Source: Syntrophomonas sp. DTU018
GTDB taxonomy: Bacteria; Bacillota; Syntrophomonadia; Syntrophomonadales; Syntrophomonadaceae
DNA length: 64,000 nt
Assembly (NCBI GenBank): GCA_001513155.1
Contig: LFSR01000050.1
Location: forward strand, 29,659 to 93,658
Direction: 5' to 3'
In this document: piece by piece, positions 7,935 to 16,807 of the stretch
How positions within the stretch are numbered: position 1 is the first letter of the stretch
Layout: each line of letters opens with the position of its first letter
The notes under the pieces: model-generated
What the model was told of the DNA's origin: nothing
The model's input: the letters and a program-made list of their open reading frames with translations, nothing else
Database searches by the model: none
Translations under genes and position numbers: made by a program

Positions 7935-9044
7935 TTACAGTGAAGGAGCACTGTCAGTGCCTACTTCATTAATTATTCTTTGTTCAACGGGGGGGCATAA
8001 GAGTTCGTACCTGTAAATGTAGGGATTGCTTACCACGTAGAAACTATGTTTTCTCTGTCTTTCATCGATTTCATAGAGTATGGGTTGCTCTATCTCATCA
8101 GCTGCCTTGACCAAATCCTCAAAATCGTTTACCAGCAGGATTTGGTCCACTTTAGTTGCAGGCAAACTGCTGGTTAGAGTTACCACCCTCTCCCCATGTT
8201 GGCGAAGGATTTGAGCCACTTTCTTATCTTCGGGGCTAAGGTGTTTATCCGAGCTTCTGGTCAGCGCCAGCATGCCTATACATAACAGTGCCGCTAACAG
8301 CAAGGTTGTTCCCAATCCTATATTGACGGTTCGAATACCTTCAACTGGCCGGGTGGTTTCAACTTCAATGGCTCCTTCTTTGTTCGGGGAGAGATTGCCC
8401 TGTACTGTAAATACCTTGCCCTGCAAGGGAATTATCAAAGTGGGATGCAGTTCATCAGTAAAACTGCCTGTGCCGGTTTTTCCCTGCACTTTTATAAGAT
8501 AATCGACCTGCAATTCTAACCGGCTGGGATAGAATTTAGTAGCTTCCTGCATGGCTTCGGCAAACATAACATAGCTGTTGACAGGTATTAAAATATTATC
8601 CTGGATCTGTATCTTATTATCATTGGCGGCAAAGGTTTGGGACCCTAGAAAAGAAAGATTACGCCTCCACACTTCCATTTCTTTGTCACTTCCTACCGTA
8701 CTGTAAGCCACCAGAGCCCCGGCTACCTGATAGGTACCGGTAATTTCAGCCGGAGCTTCCCCAAAAAAGTCATATTCCAATTGGGTTTGCAGGGAATCAG
8801 CCAGGGAAGTTATATAAGCCTGACCAGGTCCTAATGTAGTCTCGGTAAAGAAATTATTGGGCAGCAGATTAACCTGATAATCTATAGTGGCGGCGTGCTG
8901 GTAACTATAGACCTTTTCTTTTTCTGTAACCTCACTTGGGCGTATAAAATTGTTCCATACCAAACCAGCCCCGCAGCCAGCTATTATTAGCAGCAAATTT
9001 ATTATAATGCCTGTGCGAATTTTTCCATTTAAGCTTAGTATCAT
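7935..9044 (-). CDS. DUF5305 family protein of the SipW/TasA-type cluster
   Basis: A 369-residue bitopic membrane protein. One helix (about 11-29) is followed by a roughly 210-residue outer domain rich in strands, a second helix (about 243-263) and a cytoplasmic tail of about 100 residues. The arrangement, including YQVNLLPNNFF near the N-terminus and the tail ending ILYEIDERQRKHSFYVV, matches my memory of DUF5305, a family that travels with archaeal-like signal peptidases in Firmicutes and archaea. The molecular role is unknown. It is preceded by AGGAGGG at 8 bases and lies 11 bases after the peptidase gene. Confidence 0.7.
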   Translation of the reverse strand: MILSLNGKIRTGIIINLLLIIAGCGAGLVWNNFIRPSEVTEKEKVYSYQHAATIDYQVNLLPNNFFTETTLGPGQAYITSLADSLQTQLEYDFFGEAPAEITGTYQVAGALVAYSTVGSDKEMEVWRRNLSFLGSQTFAANDNKIQIQDNILIPVNSYVMFAEAMQEATKFYPSRLELQVDYLIKVQGKTGTGSFTDELHPTLIIPLQGKVFTVQGNLSPNKEGAIEVETTRPVEGIRTVNIGLGTTLLLAALLCIGMLALTRSSDKHLSPEDKKVAQILRQHGERVVTLTSSLPATKVDQILLVNDFEDLVKAADEIEQPILYEIDERQRKHSFYVVSNPYIYRYELLCPPVEQRIINEVGTDSAPSL

Positions 9045-9055
9045 CCCAGACCCTC

Positions 9056-10270
9056 CTATAATTCTCCGTTTATTTGCTCAGCAAGTAATTTGAATGCCGA
9101 TAGGTCAGCAGAGTGTATGATCATGCTGGGCCAGCCGATTTTGGGTATTATTGCGACGACCCGGCCTACCACCTGCTCTGGCAACACTGGATCAGAATCT
9201 ACAGCTTGGTTGTTATCTCCTTTGGTAATCAGAACCTTCTGATGGTTTTCTTCCCTTATATCTATTACCCGGTGAGCTACCCGGATGTTTTCAGTCTTAA
9301 ATTGAATAATGTCGCCCACTTGTACCTGTTCTGCCGGGATCTTCTTGACGATTACCACATCGCCTATCTGGATGGCCGGCAGCATGCTGCCGCTGACAAT
9401 AACCGAAGGGAATATGGAGAAAACACCTGCACAAAACCATATGATAATGATGGCAGCAATACCGGTAATCAAGCTGGCTTGGTGATTTTCTTCCCGGGTC
9501 AGCTCTTTGCGGGACTTTTTCTCATCCAGGTAATACTGGCGTACCAGGGTAAGGCCGACAAGGGGAATAAAGGTAGCAACCAAGGTTTTGGTTACCCAAC
9601 CTGGGTCAGGAAGGATAGGAAAGAACCATTCAAAGGCCAGCCAGGTACCCCGGTAAACAATTGCCGGCCAGGCTCCGCCCAGGAGAGCCAGATAGCTGGT
9701 AAGAAGGTTTTCGCTGATGGCCGGGAACAAGGTAATGCCCAAAAACTGTGCTATCTTTAAGTTATCTGTTAAAGTAGTCAGGACTGAAGCCGGAAACCAG
9801 AATAAAGCAAAGAAAAGGCTGACCACGGCTACTCCCCAGGTGGGGTTGCTGCGAAAGACCCGGTTGATTAGCCAGGCTCGAGAAAACTCCAGCCCGGCTA
9901 CAAATGTACCCAAAAAGATTAAGTTGGTGAGCATGCCCCGCGGGCTCAAATCATAGGGACTTTCCCCGAATCCGTCCAAAACACCGGTAGCCAGGGAGGC
10001 TATAATAGCCAGGGCTCCGCACAAGAAAGCCATCCAGCATAGGAACTTGCGCAGCCTCAGTTTGCCGGCGGGACGAACGCCTGGAAAAACTCTGATAACC
10101 AGGACAGCCAGCATGGCCCAAAGCAGGGGACGTACAACATAATTGCCCCAGAACCCCCCCAGCCATTTGCCGATAATAAAGTTGTCAGTCAGATATAGTA
10201 TTCCGATAGCTGCAACGAGCAGAACAGGGAAAGCCTGGTTTAGTTTAGTGCTGTACTTGTAGTCTAGCAT
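9056..10270 (-). CDS. SipW-type signal peptidase I fused to a CPBP-like membrane domain
   Basis: A 404-residue protein in two parts. Residues 270-385 form an S26B signal peptidase of the ER/archaeal/SipW kind, with nucleophile Ser295 (VSGSMLP), His333 (IRVAHRVI) where bacterial LepB has Lys, and the GDNN motif at 351-354. Residues 1-265 hold about six or seven hydrophobic helices. Their order of motifs (LEFSRAWLINRVFR, SLFFALFW, then SYLALLGGAWPAIVYRGTW) resembles CPBP/Abi proteases with the catalytic residues mostly lost. Typical SipW is only about 190 residues, so this is an unusually large fusion. It probably cleaves the neighbouring SipW-type signal peptides. Confidence 0.8.
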   Translation of the reverse strand: MLDYKYSTKLNQAFPVLLVAAIGILYLTDNFIIGKWLGGFWGNYVVRPLLWAMLAVLVIRVFPGVRPAGKLRLRKFLCWMAFLCGALAIIASLATGVLDGFGESPYDLSPRGMLTNLIFLGTFVAGLEFSRAWLINRVFRSNPTWGVAVVSLFFALFWFPASVLTTLTDNLKIAQFLGITLFPAISENLLTSYLALLGGAWPAIVYRGTWLAFEWFFPILPDPGWVTKTLVATFIPLVGLTLVRQYYLDEKKSRKELTREENHQASLITGIAAIIIIWFCAGVFSIFPSVIVSGSMLPAIQIGDVVIVKKIPAEQVQVGDIIQFKTENIRVAHRVIDIREENHQKVLITKGDNNQAVDSDPVLPEQVVGRVVAIIPKIGWPSMIIHSADLSAFKLLAEQINGEL

Positions 10271-10281
10271 GTGGCTGACCC

Positions 10282-10908
10282 CTAATCGGTTGAACTGTTG
10301 TCGGAAGAACTACCGCCGCCAGAGGAGGATGAACTTCCGCTGCCCCCACTGCCGCCGCTTGATGATGAACTTCCACTGTCTCCACTGGTATCGGAGGATG
10401 ATGAGCTTCCGCTGTCGGCTCCAGTCGTACCGCTGTTGTCAGACGGCCCACTAGCACCAGAGGAGGATGAGCTACTGCCTTCTGATGAGCTGTCACTGTG
10501 ATTGGGTTCGCTGCTGGCATCACCGGATTCGCTGCCAGATGCTGCTGCTGAATCTGAATCAGACTCGCTAGAGTTTTGAGCATTGTCTGCTGCTGGTGTA
10601 TCATCGCTGGGCGTATTCTCATCAGCCGTTGAGTCATTGAAATCGTTCTCATAGCCTTCTCCAAAAGTATTCGCGCCTTGCTGCTCTTCTGTTTCAGTTC
10701 CGCCATTCTCACCGGAAGCATTGTTTTCCAGGAATTTATTGGAGTCAGGAGCAGCAAAGCCGGGTAATTCCAACAGCATAACTTGCTCGGTTTGATTGAA
10801 ATTAAAAATACCTTTAATACTAAGCTCATCTTCCCAGCGGCTGATGCCGGTTGGGATAATAGCCAGAGCTGCTGCAGCACAGAAACAGAAAAGCACAAGT
10901 CGCTTCAC
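10282..10908 (-). CDS. Exported Ser/Gly/Asp-rich protein with SipW-type signal peptide
   Basis: A 208-residue protein starting at GTG 10908, chosen because AAGGAGG sits 8 bases upstream; the ATG at 10956 lacks one. The signal peptide (1-24) ends in ISRWEDELSIKGIF, comparable with the AWWTD...G pattern of its neighbours. Residues from about 60 on are a long acidic stretch and then Ser/Gly/Asp repeats with no predicted fold, like a linker or matrix polymer. No anchoring motif is visible. It ends 11 bases before the peptidase start, suggesting co-expression. Function unknown; a matrix or fibre accessory component is inferred. Confidence 0.7.
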   Translation of the reverse strand: MKRLVLFCFCAAAALAIIPTGISRWEDELSIKGIFNFNQTEQVMLLELPGFAAPDSNKFLENNASGENGGTETEEQQGANTFGEGYENDFNDSTADENTPSDDTPAADNAQNSSESDSDSAAASGSESGDASSEPNHSDSSSEGSSSSSSGASGPSDNSGTTGADSGSSSSSDTSGDSGSSSSSGGSGGSGSSSSSGGGSSSDNSSTD

Positions 10909-10971
10909 AGGATATTCCTCCTTGTATAGGTTAAAGCGGGGGAAGGGCAGTACCATCCCCCGCTAAATCGG

Positions 10972-11673
10972 CTAGATTTCGTTAAACTGTTTCCAGTTCA
11001 TAGTCAGAACGAATTCAATGGTCTTGTCTTGAACATCATTAGGAGCGTTTTCATCTAGCATTATCCAAATACATCCCGGCTCTTCATCGGAAGTGCTAAA
11101 TGTCATCCAACCTTCAGGTGGGAGAATCACTCTGTTAGCCAACTTCTCATTCATCGCATCATCCAACTTGTCAAAATCTTCCCACACCCAAACATTATCA
11201 AACCAAAAGTCACATTGTCCTAAAATATTTCCAGATAAACCTGTGCTGGTGCGGTAGTGAGCAGCACCCTTCAGGTACTCTGCCCATTTTGCTCCTTTGG
11301 TGAACTTCAATTCAGCATTTGCAAACTTGGCTGGCACTGTGCCTACGTTTTGCTGTTTAACATCAAGGCGTATTTTGGCTCCTGGATATAATTTGTTAAT
11401 CGTTACGATGTACTTGTCATCGCCCTCAGGGTAGATGTCAACCTCTACCAGATCATTATCGAGAGGAAAGCCGGGTATGTCTTTATATTCAATACTTGGA
11501 TAATGTTGCGCAAATGGGTGGCACCCGTCTTCACTAACAAAACTAACATCGAGAGTTCCGGTTGTTACGGTGCCGTTAATATAGAGAGTATCGGTCCACC
11601 AAGCATAGCCAACGCCAGTGAGGGCGAAAGCCAAAACCAAAATAATAGCTAGAATTTTGGAACGTTTTTTCAT
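10972..11673 (-). CDS. TasA/CalY-like SipW-dependent exported protein
   Basis: A 233-residue protein with a textbook SipW-type leader: basic start, hydrophobic core (7-23), then YAWWTDT at 23-29 and GTVTTGTLDVSF. The rest is a beta-rich domain of the TasA/camelysin type, proteins that form extracellular fibres in Bacillus biofilms. Ribosome binding site AAGGAG at 10 bases. It lies between two other SipW-type substrates and 63 bases from the next gene. Fibre formation here is inferred from family. Confidence 0.75.
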   Translation of the reverse strand: MKKRSKILAIILVLAFALTGVGYAWWTDTLYINGTVTTGTLDVSFVSEDGCHPFAQHYPSIEYKDIPGFPLDNDLVEVDIYPEGDDKYIVTINKLYPGAKIRLDVKQQNVGTVPAKFANAELKFTKGAKWAEYLKGAAHYRTSTGLSGNILGQCDFWFDNVWVWEDFDKLDDAMNEKLANRVILPPEGWMTFSTSDEEPGCIWIMLDENAPNDVQDKTIEFVLTMNWKQFNEI

Positions 11674-11777
11674 TACTAAGTCACTCCTTTATTAATGCTC
11701 CCAAACTATCCTTTTTTGATAATCCGATGACCAAGAGTCAGTGCACTTATATGTTTTTGCAACACCTCCTTCAGCAA

Positions 11778-12323
11778 TTAATACGGGATGGCTTGCTGGA
11801 AGTGCATCGGTACCTGGACCTGCAATGTGTGGATATCTTCCTCCGGTATATTGCTGTTTACGCTTAGAGTTAATGTACCTTCAGCACTCTTTCCGCCTTC
11901 CAACACCACATCTGATGGATCTTTGGGAAACTGGTTAACAACCTCAACAAAAATTGATCCGTCGTTTTCATAGGTGGGCGTATCCAATACATATCGGACC
12001 GGTATATTTCCCTGGTTAGTAATTTTGTAGTCAAGCTGGACAGTATAGTTCGGATATGGATTGTCGACAGTAAGGAGTATGGTACGACCGTCTGGCATGA
12101 TCTCTGGAATGACTGAACAAGGCGAATCCATAGAATATACCTGCCCCCGGTTTACATTGGTAAAAACTGGTTTTATGTGGCCGGTTTTTACTATCCCTTT
12201 AGTTTGAGTTCCGTCCTGCCACCATGCCATTGAAACGCCTGCTGAACTTATGGAAAGTACCAGGGCGATCCACAGGATCTGCCATATCGAACGATATGCT
12301 TTTCTCCTTCCTTTCGTTGCCAT
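11778..12323 (-). CDS. SipW-dependent exported protein (TasA-like)
   Basis: A 181-residue protein. The start is taken as ATG 12323, with GGAGG 6-7 bases upstream; an in-frame ATG at 12335 overlaps that ribosome binding site. The leader runs through a hydrophobic stretch (13-30) into MAWWQDGTQTKGIVKTG, the cleavage-region pattern of SipW substrates. The mature part is beta-rich, with YPNYTVQLDYKITNQGNIPVRYV typical of TasA/CalY-like domains. It is the first structural gene downstream of the LuxR-type regulator. Confidence 0.72.
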   Translation of the reverse strand: MATKGRRKAYRSIWQILWIALVLSISSAGVSMAWWQDGTQTKGIVKTGHIKPVFTNVNRGQVYSMDSPCSVIPEIMPDGRTILLTVDNPYPNYTVQLDYKITNQGNIPVRYVLDTPTYENDGSIFVEVVNQFPKDPSDVVLEGGKSAEGTLTLSVNSNIPEEDIHTLQVQVPMHFQQAIPY

Positions 12324-12425
12324 AAGCGCCTCCATCCAGGGGATTTCATTACCAGTATGGGAAATAATTAGTAATTATATGCATCGAGGTTGCATCTCCA
12401 TTCCCCTAAAAAATTATCAACCTCA

Positions 12426-13145
12426 CTATAGCAAGGGCAGTCTTTCAACTTCTATCGACCTTGAGGAGGTAAAACAGTTGATACCAAAGCAGGGAGTAGG
12501 TAATAAAATAGTAATAAATGGTAACAAAGCTTGGTATTTTATCAGGGAAAGGCCAAAAGATATGGCTTCGCTGCGCCCATGTATGCCCAGTTTGCGGTAA
12601 ATGCTGCGCAGGTGGGATTTGGTGGTGGAAAGAGATATGTACAGGGCATCGGCAATTTCCTGGTTGGAAGCCTGTTTGCCTAAAAGCTTCAGAATTTGAA
12701 TTTCTCGTGGGGTCAGCATTTTGAGGCAATTTGCTGCCGGACTGGTTTCCTCCTGAAAAGCTTCCGGGGACATGCGGGGCAGGCATAATAGTCCGGCGTG
12801 CACCGTCAGTTCTACCGCATGCACGATTTGGATCGGCAGCAGGCGAGCGGGCAGACAGCCTTTGATCCCGTATCTGAGCAGTTGAGTAATATTCCAGCAG
12901 TTAGGATTATCAACCACAAGAATTGGGAGAGAACAAAATTTTGCCAACTCAGCAATCATGTTATCGGGACAGCCCTCTTCTATTTTCCAGACCAGTACAT
13001 CGGGATAGAGGCAGGGATCGCTGAAGAATTCTTCGCTGCTTTGAGAGGCTATCAACTGTCCGGTACTCCCTGCCCGGAAGGCCATGCTCAGGCTTTCCCG
13101 CCACTGAGGGTTTTCGCCCACAATCATCAACCGGAAATCAGCCAT
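12426..13145 (-). CDS. LuxR/NarL-type regulator with degenerate receiver domain
   Basis: A 239-residue protein with a receiver-like N-terminal domain (1-125) and a GerE/LuxR helix-turn-helix at about 140-205 (LTPREIQILKLL...NQEIADALYISLSTTKSHLRSIYRKLGI). The receiver lacks the acidic pocket: the N-terminal Asp pair is replaced by GEN, and the position expected for the phospho-Asp reads VLVWKIEEG. It is therefore unlikely to be phosphorylated. The 34-residue tail after the HTH is unusually long. Head position suggests it controls the SipW/TasA-type cluster below it (inference). Confidence 0.8.
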   Translation of the reverse strand: MADFRLMIVGENPQWRESLSMAFRAGSTGQLIASQSSEEFFSDPCLYPDVLVWKIEEGCPDNMIAELAKFCSLPILVVDNPNCWNITQLLRYGIKGCLPARLLPIQIVHAVELTVHAGLLCLPRMSPEAFQEETSPAANCLKMLTPREIQILKLLGKQASNQEIADALYISLSTTKSHLRSIYRKLGIHGRSEAISFGLSLIKYQALLPFITILLPTPCFGINCFTSSRSIEVERLPLL

Positions 13146-13269
13146 TTTTTCACCCCATTATAAGTGGACCTGAAAGCATATACTCAGCAAACGCTGAATA
13201 TAATTATAAATGCAATTTACAAAAATTGGAAGATAAGAAATGGAGAATTAAAAAGGGCAGGCGTTAATA

Positions 13270-13326
13270 AAGGACGGTTCATTCTGATCATGGCGGCAGA
13301 TAGAAATGAACCGTCCTTTTTTCTTA
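13270..13326. terminator. Strong hairpin with T run
   Basis: A perfect 14-bp stem (13270-13283 with 13305-13318) and a 21-base loop are followed on the + strand by a run of seven T. On the minus strand it falls just after the sirtuin stop, followed by TTTATT, so it could end that gene. No + strand gene precedes it. Confidence 0.65.
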
Positions 13327-14079
13327 TTTTATCCGCTGCAGGTGTTCGTGGATTTTTTCCAGGACGACTCCAGTGGTGCCGGTATCTATCTTTATTAAGG
13401 CGGCATGATCCAAATAGGTAGGTCCTTTATTGATGATGATCAAATCCTGGGTGAAAGTGCAGAACTCCCTGACAAAACCGGCCAGGGGGTATACGGTGAG
13501 GGAAGAACCTATCACGATCAGCAGGTGAGCGGACAGGATCATTTCCCGGGCATCGAAATAGTTATAGATATTCTCCCCAAACAGCACCACATCAGGCTTT
13601 ATGATACCGCCGCATCGGGAACAGCGGGGAACGGTTTCGGGATAGTCTTTTACATATTCGGCATCATAGATAGCCCGGCAGCTGCGTTCCTGACAGATGA
13701 ACTGTTCGGCATTGCCGTGGATGGGTATTACTTTTTTGCTTCCGGCTTTTTGATGAAGGTTATCAATATTCTGGGTTACCACACCATATACATAACCTTC
13801 TTTTTCCATTTGCGCCAGCATATAATGGGCTTTGCTTGGTTCTACTGCCGGGAAGTTAAAGTATTGGCGGTAAAAAGAATAGAATTCTTCAGGATTGCGA
13901 CGGAAAAAATCAATGTTTATAATCCGCATAACTCGATCTTCACCCAGTTGCCGGTAGATGCCGTTTTCACCGCGAAAATCAGGAATGCCGGCTTCAGTGC
14001 TTATGCCAGCCCCGGTAACCACCACGGTTTTGTGGGAATTTTTCATTATTTCGGCCGTACGCCTAATAAGATCTTGCAT
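13324..14079 (-). CDS. cobB: NAD-dependent protein deacylase, sirtuin family
   Basis: A 251-residue class III deacylase that removes acyl groups from lysines using NAD. The NAD-binding motifs GAGISTEAGIPDFRG (23-37) and TQNIDNLH (102-109) are intact, as is catalytic His121 in IPIHG. The four zinc ligands Cys129, Cys134, Cys153 and Cys156 are all present. The GGAGG ribosome binding site is 8 bases before the ATG. It is divergent from the double-cubane operon. In organisms making many acyl-CoAs, sirtuins often reverse enzyme acylation, including of acyl-CoA synthetases. Confidence 0.92.
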   Translation of the reverse strand: MQDLIRRTAEIMKNSHKTVVVTGAGISTEAGIPDFRGENGIYRQLGEDRVMRIINIDFFRRNPEEFYSFYRQYFNFPAVEPSKAHYMLAQMEKEGYVYGVVTQNIDNLHQKAGSKKVIPIHGNAEQFICQERSCRAIYDAEYVKDYPETVPRCSRCGGIIKPDVVLFGENIYNYFDAREMILSAHLLIVIGSSLTVYPLAGFVREFCTFTQDLIIINKGPTYLDHAALIKIDTGTTGVVLEKIHEHLQRIK

Positions 14080-14270
14080 ATATATACCTCCAGTACCAGG
14101 CTTTGACTACAATATACACCTGCTGAAGGCGGAAGTAAACCAAGTGTGCTCAGACAAAATATAGCCTTAAGCACCGGTATTCTATACGCAAACTATAACA
14201 AAATTTCATAGATAATATAACTAATAATGTGATATATTTAACAATAGCAATGTGGAGAGGAGCATGTCTA

Positions 14271-15413
14271 ATGAGCAATCAGACGACCGTAGAAGATTTT
14301 CTGAAAATCCGGGAAGTCAGCATTATGCGGATAAAGGATGCCAAGGAGAAAAGCGACCAGAAAGTAGTGGGTATTTATTGTACCTTTTGCCCTCAGGAAT
14401 TAGTGTTGGCCGCGGGAGCTATACCGGTTGGGCTGTGCGGTACCAAAGAGGAACCCATTGCCAAGGCGGAAGAGCACCTGCCCCGGAATTTATGTCCCCT
14501 AATCAAATCATCCTATGGATTTGCCGTCAGTGATACCTGTCCCTTCTTCCATTTTTCCGATGTGATTATTGGCGAGACCACCTGTGACGGCAAGAAGAAA
14601 ATGTTTGAGCTGATGAAGGACCTTAAACCGGTGTATGTGATGCAGCTTCCCCATCTTAACAGGACTCAGGCTTCCATGGATATGTGGATAGATGAATTGC
14701 GCAACCTGAAAAGTTTCCTGGAAGAGCACCTGGAAACAGAGATAACCAATGAGGCCATTTGGAAAGCCATTGACATTGTCAACCGGGAAACTGCGGCGGC
14801 CAAAGCTGTTTGCGACCTGAACAAAATGGATCCTCCTCCCTTAAGTGGTCTGGATTTACTGACTGTTACCTGGTCACGAGGGTTCAGCACCGATAAAGAA
14901 GAAGTTACTGCCATGCTGGATAATTTACGCCGCCAGCATGCTGCAGGCACTGCAGCTTCAGGGGCTCGCAAGCCCAGAGTCCTGCTGACCGGCTGCCCGG
15001 TGGGGCTGGGAACAGAAAAGGTTATTCGCATCGTCAGCGAGGCCGGGGGCAATGTAGTGGCTATGGAAAACTGCACCGGTTACAAGACCTTGGAACTGCA
15101 GACCAGTACTGAATTCGATGATCCTATAGTGGCTTTAGCCCATAAATATATATCCATTCCCTGTTCCTGCATGAGTCCCAACACTTATCGTATGGAACTT
15201 CTGGAAAGGATGATAGATGATTTCAAGGTGGATGCGGTTATAGACCTCACCTGGCAGGCCTGTCATACCTATAATATTGAAGCCTATGAGGTGAGCAAGC
15301 TGGTAAAAAGCAAAGGCCTTCCCCACCTGCACCTGGAAAGTGACTACTCCCAGTCAGATGTTGAGAGCATAAAAGTACGCGTTGAAGCCTTATTGGAGAT
15401 GGTTAACCAATGA
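14271..15413 (+). CDS. Double-cubane-type reductase (HgdB/BcrC/YjiM family)
   Basis: A 380-residue protein of the 2-hydroxyacyl-CoA dehydratase/benzoyl-CoA reductase D family. The start is ATG 14271, preceded by GGAGAGGAG; the frame is open further up but lacks a better start. Cysteines fall where iron-sulfur ligands are expected (IYCTFCPQE, CGTKEE, RNLCPL, SDTCPFFH, TTCDGKKK, GCPVG, IPCSC). It stands as a single large subunit with one activator, 4 bases overlapping, as in YjiM/YjiL and the double-cubane [8Fe-9S] protein DCCP rather than two-subunit dehydratases. Its natural substrate is unknown. Confidence 0.82.
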   Translation: MSNQTTVEDFLKIREVSIMRIKDAKEKSDQKVVGIYCTFCPQELVLAAGAIPVGLCGTKEEPIAKAEEHLPRNLCPLIKSSYGFAVSDTCPFFHFSDVIIGETTCDGKKKMFELMKDLKPVYVMQLPHLNRTQASMDMWIDELRNLKSFLEEHLETEITNEAIWKAIDIVNRETAAAKAVCDLNKMDPPPLSGLDLLTVTWSRGFSTDKEEVTAMLDNLRRQHAAGTAASGARKPRVLLTGCPVGLGTEKVIRIVSEAGGNVVAMENCTGYKTLELQTSTEFDDPIVALAHKYISIPCSCMSPNTYRMELLERMIDDFKVDAVIDLTWQACHTYNIEAYEVSKLVKSKGLPHLHLESDYSQSDVESIKVRVEALLEMVNQ

Positions 15414-16171
15414 TTTCTATCGGGCTGGACATTGGGTCGGTAGCTGCCAAAGGGGTGCTGCTCCAGGAGGGACAGCAGCACTTGATGATAATCCCGACCG
15501 GCTGGAGTCCTCGCCAAGCTGGAGAGCAACTGATCGACAGTTTATTACAAAGAGCTGGCTATCCCGTCAAGGATGTGCATAATATTACTGTAACAGGGTA
15601 TGGACGAGTAGCCCTGAATAATGGTGCCCGTACGGTTACCGAGATAAAATGCCATGCCCGCGGGGTGGCGGCCTTGTACCCCCAGGTGCGCACCATCATC
15701 GACATTGGCGGGCAGGACAGCAAAGCTATACAAATTGACAGCCGGGGCCGGGTGATTGACTTTGTTATGAATGATAAATGCGCGGCTGGCACTGGACGAT
15801 TCCTACAGGTGACGGCCAATGCCCTGGGATTGGATGTCAGTGAACTTTCTGACGGGGAAAAACCGGAGCAAGCAGTGGATATCAACAGCATGTGTACGGT
15901 TTTTGCTGAATCAGAGATCATCGGGCTTCTGGCTCAGGGAGTTGACAAGGGCGGGATTATCGCCGGGCTGCATCGTTCGGTAGCCAGGAAAGTTGCGGCT
16001 ATGGTCAAGCGATTGGGAATCGTGGGAGAAGTAGCCTTTACTGGGGGCGTAGCCATGAACCGGGGAATAAAAAGAGCTCTGGAACAGGAACTAGGCTGTA
16101 CGGTTATTGTACCGGAAATGTGTCAATATACCGGTGCATTGGGAGCAGCCCTGATTGGCAGTGAGGGCTAG
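15410..16171 (+). CDS. Activator ATPase of the BadF/BadG/HgdC family
   Basis: A 253-residue ASKHA-fold ATPase that injects low-potential electrons into its partner, driven by ATP. Visible motifs are LDIGSVAAKGVLL (phosphate 1), DIGGQDSKAI (phosphate 2), NDKCAAGTGRFL carrying the cluster-binding Cys, and SMCTVFAESEI with the second Cys; two subunits share one [4Fe-4S] cluster. Its ATG overlaps the reductase stop (ATGA), implying translational coupling. Length matches YjiL/HgdC (about 255 residues). Confidence 0.92.
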   Translation: MISIGLDIGSVAAKGVLLQEGQQHLMIIPTGWSPRQAGEQLIDSLLQRAGYPVKDVHNITVTGYGRVALNNGARTVTEIKCHARGVAALYPQVRTIIDIGGQDSKAIQIDSRGRVIDFVMNDKCAAGTGRFLQVTANALGLDVSELSDGEKPEQAVDINSMCTVFAESEIIGLLAQGVDKGGIIAGLHRSVARKVAAMVKRLGIVGEVAFTGGVAMNRGIKRALEQELGCTVIVPEMCQYTGALGAALIGSEG

Positions 16172-16210
16172 AAGGAATACACGGTAGTAATTATAAAAGA
16201 GGTGTTGGTA

Positions 16211-16792
16211 ATGAGCCGTATTATCGATGCACGGGGATTAAACTGCCCGGAACCGCTTATTTTGACCAAACGGGCTATGGATGAAGGCCAGGTTGACCGT
16301 CTGGTAACCATAGTTGATCGAGACGCTGCCCTGGAAAACGTAACCAAGCTGGCCAAGAGCCAGGGATTCGAAGTAGAAGTCGAGAATAAAGAGGGCGATT
16401 ACTATATCACCATGATTCGCTCCGGGCAGATGGCAGCCGAGGCAACTGACATACAGGAAGATGTGGCTGTTTTGGTTACCAACCGCTATTTGGGCCAGGG
16501 CAGCGATGAACTGGGTGCGGTTTTAATGCGCAGTTTTCTCTATACTCTCAGTGAATTAAAAGACCGGGTAAAAAATATAATTTTTATGAACAGCGGGGTT
16601 TTCCTGACTATCGAGGGCTCGGAAGTTCTGGAGATTTTGCAGGGACTGAGCCAGGACGGAGTTAAGATATTATCCTGCGGCACCTGCCTGGACTTCTATG
16701 GACTGAAGGATAAACTGGCGGTAGGAGAGGTTACCAATATGTATACCGCCACGGAGATACTAAGCCGGGCCAGCCGCAGTATTACTCTATAA
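16211..16792 (+). CDS. yedF: YedF, sulfurtransferase-like selenium metabolism protein
   Basis: A 193-residue protein with a TusA-like domain (1-75) bearing the CPxP motif (LNCPEPLI, Cys12) and a C-terminal DsrE-like domain (about 85-190) containing CGTCLDFYGL. This two-domain form is the YedF type linked to selenium metabolism in selenium-using bacteria. The start is ATG 16211, with AGAGGTG upstream. It is in a four-gene operon with a cysteine desulfurase-like enzyme that could supply S or Se. A selenoprotein gene is found at about 40.3 kb in this window. Confidence 0.85.
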   Translation: MSRIIDARGLNCPEPLILTKRAMDEGQVDRLVTIVDRDAALENVTKLAKSQGFEVEVENKEGDYYITMIRSGQMAAEATDIQEDVAVLVTNRYLGQGSDELGAVLMRSFLYTLSELKDRVKNIIFMNSGVFLTIEGSEVLEILQGLSQDGVKILSCGTCLDFYGLKDKLAVGEVTNMYTATEILSRASRSITL

Positions 16793-16807
16793 GAAAGGAA
16801 ATACACG

